Shown here: one piece after another, positions 1 to 8,494 of the stretch
How the letters are laid out: every line of letters begins with the position of its first letter
Position numbering within the stretch: position 1 is the stretch's first letter
Assembly: GCA_026708385.1 (NCBI GenBank)
Contig: JAPOVA010000007.1
Location: 1-48,129 of the forward strand
DNA: 48,129 nt
Reading direction: 5' to 3'
Origin: Simkaniaceae bacterium
Lineage (GTDB): Bacteria; Chlamydiota; Chlamydiia; Chlamydiales; Simkaniaceae
The notes under the pieces: model-generated
Told to the model about the DNA's origin: nothing
The model's database searches: none
What the model saw: the letters and a program-made list of their open reading frames with translations, nothing else
Position numbers and translations under genes: made by a program

Positions 1-560
1 AAGGAGAAAACCGTAAAGAGAAGTGGGTCCGAGAAAGAACAGATTGTACGGACTGTGAAAGAAGGAGATGCGTCAGGGCAAGTAGGAGAATTATGTAGGC
101 GTCATAAACATTTCTACAGGCACACATTACGATTGGCGATCGAAGTATGGCGGTTCGGAACCCTCTGAGCTGCGCCGGCTGAGACGTCCTGAGGAAGAAA
201 ACAGCAAATTGCAAAAACTACTTGCAGACGCACAGCCGGATATCTTGGCCACGAGAGTCCGTTCGAAAAAATGGTAAGCCCGCGGGATGGGAAATAAGCC
301 GTGCTCTACGTAAGATCGCGACGTAAGGTCGGCGAGAGCAGAGCCTGCGGGCTGATCCGGGCAAACCGAACGACAGGTAGGTCCCGTACGAGAAAAGGAG
401 ATGAAACATCGGAGATACGTTTGAAGGGGTTGGCCCTCCGCCGAAAGACATACGGGTACCGTCGGTTACACGTACTCCCGGGGAGGGGGGTCCGATTACG
501 TTCGGACGAAAACGGGGCAGGCCGGGGTAGGATGCATCGGTCTTCCCGAGCAACCCACCC
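1..560 (+). pseudogene. Decayed IS3-family transposase (OrfA and start of OrfB)
   Basis: The first ~105 bases read in frame 1 as an OrfA helix-turn-helix N-terminus (EKEQIVRTVKEGDASGQVG, then ELCRRH). The frame then shifts, and from about 124 another frame continues the family pattern (WRSKYGGSEPSELRRLR, EEENSKLQKLLADA) to a KKW and stop at 275-277, the usual end of IS3-type OrfA. Downstream, in yet another frame, fragments typical of OrfB follow (VGESRACGLI near 330, YGYRRLHVL near 450). Coding similarity fades near 560. Frameshifts, loss of the DDE region and truncation at the window edge make this a dead copy. Seen in sequence: the motifs and frame breaks. The family assignment rests on the OrfA pattern and is fairly secure; the subgroup is not. 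Confidence 0.75.
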
Positions 561-609
561 GGATAGCCCGGGAGCCCGGGTCCGGAAACATCCGAAGTGT
601 AACCTTCCG

Positions 610-1116
610 TCACGGCTTCCACTCGTGAATTGCCTCATCGAACGTACCTTTTTCTATTTCCTCATGCACCCGGGTGAGTCCCCTCGCCATCAAACAAACG
701 GCACACGCCCCCACTATGGCAGAACCCAAGTCGGTCGCCTCTTCCCGACAATCCGTTTCGGGATGATCTTTGCAAAGCAAATAGCGTTTGTAGAGATAGG
801 CAATCCGACATAGGACATCCGGTTGATCACGCGTAAGGAGATTCCTGCATTCACCTTCAAATGTGTTGAGGGCCGGTATCGATCCCCCTTCCACCGGATG
901 GCCCGTCTCCGTGAGACGTTGCACAAGCGTCACCTTGCGCGGAAAGCTTTCCCGTGTGAACGGTCGCAACCGGATCGTAGAAGAGGTTGTAGCCGGAGCG
1001 GGTGTCGTCCCCTTCGAAGGATCTTCGTTCGCCCCGTGACCCCTTGTTCCGTTTGTCCGTTCGATTCCATAGCTTACGACACATCTCGCCCACATGTTTG
1101 TAATGAAACTTGTCAC
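610..1116 (-). CDS. Hypothetical protein, 168 aa
   Basis: I do not recognise this protein. It has a GTG start preceded by a very good ribosome binding site (AGGGAGG, 7 nt before the start), which argues for a real gene. A short hairpin lies just upstream in the leader. The N-terminal third is polar and probably disordered. The C-terminal half is helical and rich in cysteine (RNLLTRDQPDVLCRIAYLY, then DLGSAIVGACAVCLMARGL), with one mildly hydrophobic stretch near residues 128-145. It sits between a decayed IS element and a membrane enzyme, so it may be a lineage-specific accessory gene. The hydrophobic stretch loosely recalls the protein at 46958-47578, but I would not claim homology. Confidence 0.5.
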   Translation of the reverse strand: MTSFITNMWARCVVSYGIERTNGTRGHGANEDPSKGTTPAPATTSSTIRLRPFTRESFPRKVTLVQRLTETGHPVEGGSIPALNTFEGECRNLLTRDQPDVLCRIAYLYKRYLLCKDHPETDCREEATDLGSAIVGACAVCLMARGLTRVHEEIEKGTFDEAIHEWKP

Positions 1117-1135
1117 TTTTTTTCCTCCCTTTGTT

Positions 1136-1151
1136 GTCTCTTAGTAGAGAC
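1136..1151. other. Small inverted repeat in the leader of the 168-aa gene
   Basis: GTCTCT and AGAGAC are separated by TAGT, giving a perfect 6-bp stem with a 4-nt loop. It lies about 20 nt upstream of the GTG start of the leftward gene, just before its AGGGAGG site. It could affect translation or bind a regulator, or be chance. Confidence 0.3.
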
Positions 1152-1321
1152 TGCCACAATCTTATGTCATACTTCCAATAAAAAGGCAACCTACGGACCG
1201 GTTCGGAACCGCACGGGTACGGTACGACCCCGGCCCCACCCGAACCGGGGCGCAAAACGCCTCCTTATCCCTCCAAAAGCCTCGAGACCGGATCACACGG
1301 AAGGCTCCACGGCGGGGGTGA

Positions 1322-3313
1322 TCACGGTTCGGTAAAGAAACGGTCAAACGCCCTTCCATACCTGTTCAATATGTATGATTCGAGCTCCTTCGGGTTCTTC
1401 GATTTGTCGTTCGCATCTTTCAGCGCTATGATCCTTAAAACCGCTTGCCCCACCCCTTTTTTACCCGGAAGGTGTCTCAGCGTCACCTTCTCTTCTCCCG
1501 TATGAAAGAAAAACTCATGGGGATTACGTCCCCAATTCTGCCTCCCGGAAACCGTAAAGGGAAACCGATTGCTCCTAAAGAGTGACTCCCCGTCAAACAG
1601 TTCGGGTAAAAGCTCACGACCGGTGAGAAGGTCAAAGAGGGTCGGAAAGATATCGACATGAGAGGACAAGGTCACCTCCGACTTGCGATCTCCGGACATC
1701 CCCGACCCCGGCTTGTAGTAGATGGGAGGTGAGGTTTGCATCCGGCTTAAGTGGGAGGCATGAAATAGCCTCCCCTCCTCCATGAACTCTTCGCCGTGAT
1801 CGCCCGTAAAGAGAATGCAGGCATCATCATACACCCCCTTTTCCCGCAAACGGCGTACGAAACGGCCGAAGAGAGAATCGACATATGCTATGGCATTCCG
1901 GTATCTGTTCTTCACGGGTTCCACTTCTTCGGGAGAAAGCGATCCGATCAAGCGCACATTTTCGGTAGCCACGGGTAAGAATTTGGAAAACTCCCCTTCG
2001 GGCCAGCTGTAATTGAAGTGAGTCGAATCCAAGAAGATGAGAAAGAGATTCCCCTCCTTAGCCCATTCCTGATCGTGATCGGCTATAAGGTGGTCCGTCA
2101 CCCGGCCATCCGTTACGGCCGCCGTCACGGGCACATAATGTGTGTGGATCTTGCAAGAATCGGCCAGTTGCCGATCCTTGCCGAAAATCAGCTCTTCCAA
2201 CCCGTAGTACTTGAGCTGTGCGGCCGAGTAAAGGCGTATGTTATACCCTAACTTTTTGAAAATGCGAAGGGGAATACTACCCGATTTCCAACGCTCCTTT
2301 TTCTTTGCCCACCACATCGGATATTCGGAGTGAAAGATGGCATACCAGGAAAGATGGGTACAGTTGGCATTCGACAGAGTCTTGCCGGCCGGCATACAAT
2401 CTTCCCTGAATCGGGTGAGATGAGGGGCCGTCTCATCCGTGAGATAATCTTCCCTGAGGCTCTCCGCGATGAAGAGATAGATGTTCGGTTTTTTCTCAAG
2501 GGGAGCAAGAGGAAGGGTTTCAACGGCCCGGAGCGCCTCCCTTTCGGGAGGGAACTCTTTCCATGTTCCCGGAATGGTGAGAAACCGGCTTTTCGGCGCG
2601 AGGAAAGTGCTCTTCCAAGGCAAAATACGCCGGTAAAAACGCAATTCCTCCACATTGAGCAGGGGTGAAAAGGTGAGGTCGAGGGCAAACAAGGCCAAGG
2701 GAACGAGCAGAAGTCCCCTGAGAAGGTGACCGTGGGAGGCCTGCAGAGGCCTTTTCCTCCACCGGGCCGTAACCCGATAGATGATCACGACGGCTACGGG
2801 GATGAAGATGAAGACGGTTACGAAGGAGGCGATGATGAAGAGAGGGCTCATTTCCGTCAAAGAGATGAGTTCCACGAGGTTATCCAATGTTTCATCAAAG
2901 GCGACATCGATCACGTAGAATAGGGAATGGTCAACAACACGCATGCACAAAAAATCGAGATAGTGCATAACCAAACATAGGCCTGAAAGGACAATAAATA
3001 ATAGGTAAAAGGCCTTGGGAAGGTATTTTCTGATGATGTTCGCAATAAAAGCTAAGACAAGTACCTCCAAAAGGCTCTGCCCGACACCGTAGAGCAAAAA
3101 GTAGATAGGAGGAAACGGAGCATCCTTATGAGCACACACCGCGTGGTGACAGTTAAGACCACAAAGGCCGAAAAACAACAAAACAAAGTAATACGGATTG
3201 ATGATGAGCCTTTCTCGAATAAATCCGATAATACGATTTTTTCTATCAAACATATATTTGCGCACCTTCAGCTCATAATACCTGTTTTTCTTTTTTTTGT
3301 CCTTTCCATGCAC
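1322..3313 (-). CDS. Membrane-bound sulfatase-fold hydrolase/transferase (phosphoethanolamine-transferase-like)
   Basis: Integral membrane enzyme with about five N-terminal transmembrane helices (roughly residues 38-58, 68-94, 101-124, 155-181, 198-216) and a C-terminal alkaline-phosphatase/sulfatase-fold domain from about residue 270. Metal-site motifs are visible: FIAESLRED near the start of the domain, the nucleophile region NANCTHLSW with its Thr, and FTGDHGEEF followed by HASH. This layout is that of LtaS and phosphoethanolamine transferases, which move head groups from lipids onto glycans or lipid A; here the substrate is unknown. Two starts are possible: GTG at 3313, or ATG at 3253, which has AAGGTG 9 nt upstream and is the better-supported start. 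It is divergent from the trehalase gene with almost no gap if the long form is used. Confidence 0.85.
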   Translation of the reverse strand: MHGKDKKKKNRYYELKVRKYMFDRKNRIIGFIRERLIINPYYFVLLFFGLCGLNCHHAVCAHKDAPFPPIYFLLYGVGQSLLEVLVLAFIANIIRKYLPKAFYLLFIVLSGLCLVMHYLDFLCMRVVDHSLFYVIDVAFDETLDNLVELISLTEMSPLFIIASFVTVFIFIPVAVVIIYRVTARWRKRPLQASHGHLLRGLLLVPLALFALDLTFSPLLNVEELRFYRRILPWKSTFLAPKSRFLTIPGTWKEFPPEREALRAVETLPLAPLEKKPNIYLFIAESLREDYLTDETAPHLTRFREDCMPAGKTLSNANCTHLSWYAIFHSEYPMWWAKKKERWKSGSIPLRIFKKLGYNIRLYSAAQLKYYGLEELIFGKDRQLADSCKIHTHYVPVTAAVTDGRVTDHLIADHDQEWAKEGNLFLIFLDSTHFNYSWPEGEFSKFLPVATENVRLIGSLSPEEVEPVKNRYRNAIAYVDSLFGRFVRRLREKGVYDDACILFTGDHGEEFMEEGRLFHASHLSRMQTSPPIYYKPGSGMSGDRKSEVTLSSHVDIFPTLFDLLTGRELLPELFDGESLFRSNRFPFTVSGRQNWGRNPHEFFFHTGEEKVTLRHLPGKKGVGQAVLRIIALKDANDKSKNPKELESYILNRYGRAFDRFFTEP

Positions 3314-3330
3314 ATGAGAAAATCTCTTTC

Positions 3331-4800
3331 ATGAATACTCCCTTTCTCATCCAAACCTCGGGTCCCCTTTTCGAAGCGGTGCAGAAAGCCCCCCTCTTCC
3401 CTGACGGAAAGACATTCGTCGATAGCTACCCGATCGATGCGCCCGGTACGATCCTCGCCGATTACGAACGGGAAAAGGGGAGAAAATCGTTCGATCTCGA
3501 ACGCTTCGTAAGGGACAGATTCGTTTTGCCCGGCAACGAACCCCTCCCCGTTCGACCGAATAACACGATGGGGATGACCGAATACATAGAGGCAATGTGG
3601 CAGCCGCTTACCCGGACGATGCGTGCCGCTTCCCCTTACGATACGTTGATTTCGCTCCCCAAACCCCACATCGTGCCGGGAGGACGTTTTCGCGAGTGTT
3701 TCTACTGGGACAGCTACTTTACGGCACTCGGACTTTTTACTTCGGGACGGGTGTCCCGAGTCAAAGAGATGGCCGAAAACTTCCGCTCCCTCATCGAACG
3801 CTTCGGATTCATCCCGAACGGCAACAGAACCTACTTCGCAACCCGATCGCAACCTCCCTGCTTTGCCAAACTTCTTTCCGATTTAGCCGAATCGGACGAA
3901 GGGTATGCCCTCGATTACACGGACGTGTTGGAAAAAGAGTATCTGTTTTGGATGGATGAGAGGAAGACGATCCGGATCGGACCGTTCGTAGTCAACAGGT
4001 ACGACGACACCGAAAACACCCCTCGCCCCGAAGCCTACCTCCGTGAGAGTATCCTCGCCGCGCAAAAGGCTCCCGCTCAATTTTTTCGCATGATCAGGAC
4101 TGCCTGCGCATCCGGTTGGGACTTCAGCACACGTTGGTTCGCCGATCCCCTCCGCTTTACCTCGATTCGATCTCTCGATGTCATTCCCGTCGACCTCAAC
4201 TCCCTCCTCTACCGGGTGGAACGGACCTTGATGCGCTTTGCCGAAAAGCGGGGCGAGTCGAATAGGGCAAAGAAATATGCGGAAGCCGCCACACGGAGAA
4301 AAGAGGCAATCCGCACTTTATTCGCGAACGAACGTTCCGGTTTTTTTTTCGACTACGATATGAGCAAAAAAGGACCGACGGACATATGGTCGCTCGCCGG
4401 TGTCTTCCCCCTTTTCGAGGGCATTGCCACCCCTTCCCAAGCCGAAAGGGTCGCCCACGTACTGCGCACCCGCTTTTTGGTCGAAGGGGGTTTCCGAACG
4501 ACCTTGCATTCCTCCCCCCATCAGTGGGATAGTCCCAACGGATGGGCACCCCTTCAGTGGGCAACCGTTAAAGGGCTCCTCCGGTACGGATACGAAGATC
4601 TTGCCAAACAGGGGGCCCTTCGCTGGCTCGATATGTGCCACGCCGTCTACCGAAAAACGGGAGCCATGTCGGAAAAATACAACGTCCGCACTTGCGCTTC
4701 CGATCCCGTACGGGGTGAGTACGATCTGCAAAAGGGATTTGGTTGGACAAACGGTGTGGTTTCGGGGTTCATTGACCTTTTCGACTTAAAACGGTATTAG
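3331..4800 (+). CDS. treF: Cytoplasmic trehalase (GH37)
   Basis: Hydrolyses alpha,alpha-trehalose to two glucose. Both family signatures are present: PGGRFRECFYWDSY at residues 116-129 and QWDSPNGWAP at 398-407. The expected catalytic acid Asp264 lies in SGWDFSTRW and the base Glu448 in SEKYN. At 489 residues with no signal peptide it matches the cytoplasmic form rather than the periplasmic one. The ATG at 3331 has only a weak ribosome binding site; the protein aligns with the family from near its start. The gene stands alone between the divergent membrane enzyme and tRNA-Gly. Its presence suggests the cell meets trehalose, from the host or made by itself. Confidence 0.95.
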   Translation: MNTPFLIQTSGPLFEAVQKAPLFPDGKTFVDSYPIDAPGTILADYEREKGRKSFDLERFVRDRFVLPGNEPLPVRPNNTMGMTEYIEAMWQPLTRTMRAASPYDTLISLPKPHIVPGGRFRECFYWDSYFTALGLFTSGRVSRVKEMAENFRSLIERFGFIPNGNRTYFATRSQPPCFAKLLSDLAESDEGYALDYTDVLEKEYLFWMDERKTIRIGPFVVNRYDDTENTPRPEAYLRESILAAQKAPAQFFRMIRTACASGWDFSTRWFADPLRFTSIRSLDVIPVDLNSLLYRVERTLMRFAEKRGESNRAKKYAEAATRRKEAIRTLFANERSGFFFDYDMSKKGPTDIWSLAGVFPLFEGIATPSQAERVAHVLRTRFLVEGGFRTTLHSSPHQWDSPNGWAPLQWATVKGLLRYGYEDLAKQGALRWLDMCHAVYRKTGAMSEKYNVRTCASDPVRGEYDLQKGFGWTNGVVSGFIDLFDLKRY

Positions 4801-4816
4801 GGGGGTGTTGGGTTTA

Positions 4817-4845
4817 TTGCCGAAAAATACCTCTTCATCTAGACT
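4817..4845 (+). promoter_or_regulatory. Putative promoter of tRNA-Gly
   Basis: TTGCCG (4817-4822) and TAGACT (4840-4845) are 17 bp apart. The predicted transcription start would fall about 14 bp before the tRNA. The motif fits the sigma-66/sigma-70 consensus and closely resembles the promoter proposed for tRNA-Cys. Confidence 0.45.
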
Positions 4846-4865
4846 CGGCCCGTCCGTAAGGGCGT

Positions 4866-4937
4866 GCGGGTGTAGCTCAGCGGTAGAGCATCACGTTGCC
4901 AACGTGAGGGTCGTGAGTTCGAGTCTCATCACCCGCT
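4866..4937 (+). tRNA. tRNA-Gly (GCC)
   Basis: A full cloverleaf can be drawn: acceptor stem GCGGGTG with CACCCGC, D arm GCTC/GAGC, anticodon stem with loop TTGCCAA (anticodon GCC at 4898-4900), and T arm with GTTCGAGTC. The discriminator base is T, and CCA is not encoded (TCA follows). Trigger factor begins 27 bp downstream. Confidence 0.97.
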
Positions 4938-4964
4938 TCAGTATATTGTCTCCGGTAGAAGCGA

Positions 4965-6389
4965 ATGAGCGCCATGAACGACGAGAAGGATGCACGACGG
5001 GATGAACGGCCGGAAAACCGGGACGGGAAGGACGGGTCGCCCGGATCCCCCCGAGACGACAAGGAAGAATCTCCGGACGAGGTTCTTCGGGCCGACTCCT
5101 GCACCTTCACCGTGAAGAAAAAGCCCGCCTGTTTGGTCGAATATGCCGTAACCGCCTTCTCCCCTCTCGTCCGCTCGGCGCGCAAAACGGCGGTCCGTTC
5201 CGTAGCGAAGGAAGTTACCCTTCCCGGTTTCAGAAAGGGGAAGGCACCTTCCAAATTGGTCGTCAAACGATTCTCCGCACGGGTGAATGAACGTCACCGA
5301 CTCGAGATTGCACAGACGGCCTTCGAGGCATGTGTGAAGGTCACAAAGCAGGTTTTGGATCCGGGAACGAAGCTCTACTTCGATGTGAAGAAGTGTTCCC
5401 CCGAGGGAGCGGAGCTCCTGTTACGCTTCGAGACACGTCCCGAGGTTCCCTCGGTGAATGTGGAGGGAACGGAACTCTCTTTCACACCCCACCCACCCGT
5501 CGATGATAAAGCCGTCGAGGCCGGTATGGAGCGCGTCAGGCGTTGGAACGCCGACTGGGAGACGATTCCGGACCACTCTCCGGAAAAAGATGAGTACGTG
5601 GTCGTCACTATCGACATGATCGAGAGCGATCCTCCGGAAAGTATCGCAAAAGAGGTACGCCTCCACTTTCACCGGGACAAAATGGCACGTTGGCTCTACG
5701 ATCTCACGGAGAACATGAAGGCGGGAGATACCGAGGAGACCCTTTCCGTTCCCGACGCATCCGCTCCCGAAGAGAAACGGGAACACTTCTCCCCCAAGAA
5801 GGTACGCGTCACATTGCATGCCGTACAGAAAATGCTTCTACCCGATCTCGACGATGCATTCGCCAAAATCGCCGGGGCCGATACCTTGGATCAACTCCGG
5901 AAATCGGTGAAAGCCACCTTGGAAAACGAGAAGGCCCTCTACGACCATCGCGCGAAACGGAATAAGCTCATCGATTACCTGCTGACCGCATACCCTTTCG
6001 AACTACCGAACGGGTACGTGCGGAACGCGGTTGACTCCCACATGCGACACATCTTATCGAATCCGGAAGCCGTCAAGGAATTCAAAGCAAAAAAGCCGGA
6101 AGAACAACAGGCGTTCCTCCGGGAGGTGTACCGACAATGCGCACACATTCTCCGCCTCATCCATCTCACCATCGGGGTTGCCCGGCAACACGGTGTCACG
6201 GTATCGGAAGAAGAGGTGGGAGATTTGGTCGTCCGGCTGGATAAGGAAGATCCCCGACACCGTAGCTTTCCGGAACGGGAAAAACGGGACGGTGCCCGCA
6301 ACCGACTTATCGAAGATAAAGCGTTGCACCTTCTCTCTTCACAGATCAGATGGCGTGAAGAAGAGGCGAAAGAGGCCTCGCAAGGTTAG
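4965..6389 (+). CDS. tig: Trigger factor, ribosome-associated chaperone
   Basis: Binds the ribosome near the exit tunnel and shields nascent chains. The ribosome-docking signature GFRKGKAP is at residues 88-95, about 44 residues later than in the E. coli protein, because of a highly charged N-terminal extension (residues 1-44, rich in D, E, R, K). A central region (about residues 195-290) stands where the FKBP-type prolyl isomerase domain normally is but is divergent. The C-terminal helical chaperone domain is intact (ends near ALHLLSSQIRWREEE). Length 474 aa. It precedes clpP and clpX, the order seen in chlamydiae (CT707-CT706-CT705). ATGs at 4965 and 4974 both fit; the extension remains in either case. 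Confidence 0.94.
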   Translation: MSAMNDEKDARRDERPENRDGKDGSPGSPRDDKEESPDEVLRADSCTFTVKKKPACLVEYAVTAFSPLVRSARKTAVRSVAKEVTLPGFRKGKAPSKLVVKRFSARVNERHRLEIAQTAFEACVKVTKQVLDPGTKLYFDVKKCSPEGAELLLRFETRPEVPSVNVEGTELSFTPHPPVDDKAVEAGMERVRRWNADWETIPDHSPEKDEYVVVTIDMIESDPPESIAKEVRLHFHRDKMARWLYDLTENMKAGDTEETLSVPDASAPEEKREHFSPKKVRVTLHAVQKMLLPDLDDAFAKIAGADTLDQLRKSVKATLENEKALYDHRAKRNKLIDYLLTAYPFELPNGYVRNAVDSHMRHILSNPEAVKEFKAKKPEEQQAFLREVYRQCAHILRLIHLTIGVARQHGVTVSEEEVGDLVVRLDKEDPRHRSFPEREKRDGARNRLIEDKALHLLSSQIRWREEEAKEASQG

Positions 6390-6395
6390 TTAGCC

Positions 6396-6430
6396 GGAAA
6401 GGGGGAGAGGTGATCCCCCCTACCCTTTCC
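6396..6430. terminator. GC-rich hairpin between tig and clpP
   Basis: GGGGGA (6401-6406) and TCCCCC (6414-6419) form a strong stem around a 7-nt loop, with a looser outer stem GGAAA/TTTCC. There is no clear T run after it, so a Rho-independent terminator is possible but not certain. It lies just after the tig stop and before the clpP promoter. Confidence 0.35.
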
Positions 6431-6441
6431 ACCGGAAACGT

Positions 6442-6470
6442 TTGCACGCAATAGTTGTTTTGCATAGAAT
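6442..6470 (+). promoter_or_regulatory. Putative clpP-clpX promoter
   Basis: TTGCAC (6442-6447) and TAGAAT (6465-6470) with a 17-bp spacer form a near-consensus sigma-70-type promoter. Transcription would start near 6477, which makes a TTG start at 6480 implausible and supports the ATG at 6543 for clpP. Confidence 0.6.
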
Positions 6471-6542
6471 GGGCTCCGGTTGCTCCCGGCCATGGCGGGC
6501 CCGCTCCCGGAACGGATGACCGACTACTTACGGAGGATCGTT

Positions 6543-7145
6543 ATGCCCCTTATCCCCTACGTTATTGAAGATACCGGACGAGGTGAGCGGTCGATGGACA
6601 TCTACTCCCGTCTGCTCAAAGACCGGATCGTGTTTATCGGGACCGAGATCAATGACCAGGTTGCCAATGCGGTCGTGGCACAACTCGTCTTCTTGCGGGC
6701 CGAAGATCCCAAAAAAGACGTCAACATCTACATCAATTCTCCCGGAGGGATCATCTCCGCCGGCCTCGCCATTTACGACACCATGCGATTTCTCGGCGTG
6801 GATATCAACACCTACTGCATCGGGCAGGCGGCCTCTCTCGGTGCCCTGCTACTCTGCGCGGGAACAAAGGGGAAACGGTTTGCACTCCCCCACAGCCGGA
6901 TGATGATCCACCAACCGATGGGGGGTATCACGGGTAGCTCTGCCGACATCCACATTCAAGCGCAGGAAATCCTGCATATGAAGACTGCCCTGGCCAAGAT
7001 CATTGCGGAACACACGGCACAACCCCTGGAAAAGATCATCGAGGACTCCGAGCGAGATTTTTACATGGGGCCCGAGGATGCCGTGACATACGGCCTTATC
7101 GATAAGATTGTTGCATCCGATAAACACAGAGAAGAGAAGGTGTAA
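6543..7145 (+). CDS. clpP: ATP-dependent Clp protease proteolytic subunit
   Basis: Serine protease that forms the tetradecameric chamber fed by ClpX. Catalytic triad visible: Ser98 in GQAASLGA, His123 in MMIHQP, Asp172 in SERDFYM. Length 200 aa from the ATG at 6543, which has GGAGGA 7 nt upstream and begins [16 protein letters not shown] as in other ClpP proteins. An upstream in-frame TTG would add 21 residues with no counterpart in the family. It is followed 10 bp later by clpX, so the pair is almost certainly co-transcribed. Chlamydiae have two clpP genes; this is the one paired with clpX (clpP2 in Chlamydia). Confidence 0.97.
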   Translation: MPLIPYVIEDTGRGERSMDIYSRLLKDRIVFIGTEINDQVANAVVAQLVFLRAEDPKKDVNIYINSPGGIISAGLAIYDTMRFLGVDINTYCIGQAASLGALLLCAGTKGKRFALPHSRMMIHQPMGGITGSSADIHIQAQEILHMKTALAKIIAEHTAQPLEKIIEDSERDFYMGPEDAVTYGLIDKIVASDKHREEKV

Positions 7146-7155
7146 GAGAACACCA

Positions 7156-8412
7156 ATGCCAAGACAATCCAAAAAGTCGACCGACCTCATATCCTGTTCC
7201 TTTTGCGGGCGCACGGAGGAGGTGGTCGAAAAGCTCGTCTCCGGTCAGGATGCCTTCATCTGTGATAAGTGCATTCGTCTCTGTATCGACATTATCGACA
7301 AAAAGCCGTTAGAAAAAGAATTCAGACTGCTCAAACCAAAGGAGATCAAGGCCCTTCTGGATGAGTATATCGTAGGACAGGATAGGGCCAAGAAGACCAT
7401 CGCGGTCGCGGTATACAATCACTATAAGAGAGTGCGCGCCTTCGACACACGTCGCGGAGAGCTCGAGTACAGTAAATCGAATGTCCTCCTTCTCGGCCCC
7501 ACGGGATCCGGAAAGACCCTCATAGCACGCACTCTCGCCAAGATCTTGGACGTACCGTTTGCCATTGCCGACGCGACAACCTTAACGGAGGCGGGCTATG
7601 TCGGAGAGGATGTGGAGAACATCATCCTTCGACTCGTGCAAAATGCCGATTATAACGTTGCCAAAGCCGAACGAGGGATCATCTACGTCGATGAGATCGA
7701 TAAGATTCGGAAAACCTCGGGCAACGTATCGATTACCCGAGACGTTTCGGGGGAGGGAGTACAACAGGCTCTCCTCAAAATCGTGGAAGGAACTCTCTCC
7801 AACGTGCCCCCGAAGGGGGGGCGCAAACATCCCGGCCAGGAATACATCAAGGTCGACACCCAAAACATCCTCTTCATCGTGGGGGGGGCCTTTGTTCACC
7901 TCGACAAGATCGTGGCGAAACGTTTGGGCAAAGGGGTGATCGGATTCGACGAGGCGACCGATAAGGAGAACCTGAACCGGACCGAGACCAACTACCTCCT
8001 CTCCAAAGTGGAAACCGAGGATCTCGTTTCCTTCGGACTGATCCCCGAGTTTGTCGGTAGATTCAACACCATCGCCAACTGTAACGAACTGACTTTGGAT
8101 GATTTGGTCCGGATCCTTTCCGAACCGAGAGAGGCGGTCACCAAGCAATATATCAGCCTCTTCGAAGAGGATAACATTACCCTTCTCTTTACCGAAGAAG
8201 CGCTCAAAGCCATTGCGACGAAGGCCAAGAAATCGGATACGGGGGCACGTGCTCTAAGGATGATCGTGGAGAATCTGCTCATGGACGCCATGTACGAGGC
8301 CCCCTCCGACCCGACAATCAAGGAGGTCATCATCGAAGAGGGATGTGTAACGAGAGGAGAGCCTCCGATCATCCGGCACGCGAAGGAAAAGACCGAAGAA
8401 CGGACCGGTTAG
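7156..8412 (+). CDS. clpX: ClpX unfoldase, AAA+ ATPase of the ClpXP protease
   Basis: Unfolds tagged substrates and threads them into ClpP. Domains in order: N-terminal C4 zinc finger (CSFC...CDKC), Walker A GPTGSGKT, Walker [10 protein letters not shown], the ClpP-binding IGF loop (GKGVIGFDE), and the sensor-2 GARALR region. Length 418 aa from the ATG at 7156; the longer reading frame from 7108 would overlap clpP. The C-terminal tail is short and charged. The gene ends 82 bp before the convergent large repeat-protein gene. Confidence 0.97.
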   Translation: MPRQSKKSTDLISCSFCGRTEEVVEKLVSGQDAFICDKCIRLCIDIIDKKPLEKEFRLLKPKEIKALLDEYIVGQDRAKKTIAVAVYNHYKRVRAFDTRRGELEYSKSNVLLLGPTGSGKTLIARTLAKILDVPFAIADATTLTEAGYVGEDVENIILRLVQNADYNVAKAERGIIYVDEIDKIRKTSGNVSITRDVSGEGVQQALLKIVEGTLSNVPPKGGRKHPGQEYIKVDTQNILFIVGGAFVHLDKIVAKRLGKGVIGFDEATDKENLNRTETNYLLSKVETEDLVSFGLIPEFVGRFNTIANCNELTLDDLVRILSEPREAVTKQYISLFEEDNITLLFTEEALKAIATKAKKSDTGARALRMIVENLLMDAMYEAPSDPTIKEVIIEEGCVTRGEPPIIRHAKEKTEERTG

Positions 8413-8494
8413 CAATGCCCCTCACCCCAAGGCATCCGGGACCCCTTCCACCGGCCGTTTCCCCGTCCCGCACTTCCCGTCCCGCACCTAATGA

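Noticed and set aside
301-813. 170-codon plus-strand frame as an intact gene
   Set aside because: Only its first part matches transposase OrfB; the rest is out of frame and lacks the catalytic region, and it overlaps the better-supported minus-strand gene at 610-1116.
6480-6542. TTG start for clpP giving 21 extra residues
   Set aside because: It lies at the predicted transcription start and adds sequence absent from ClpP proteins.
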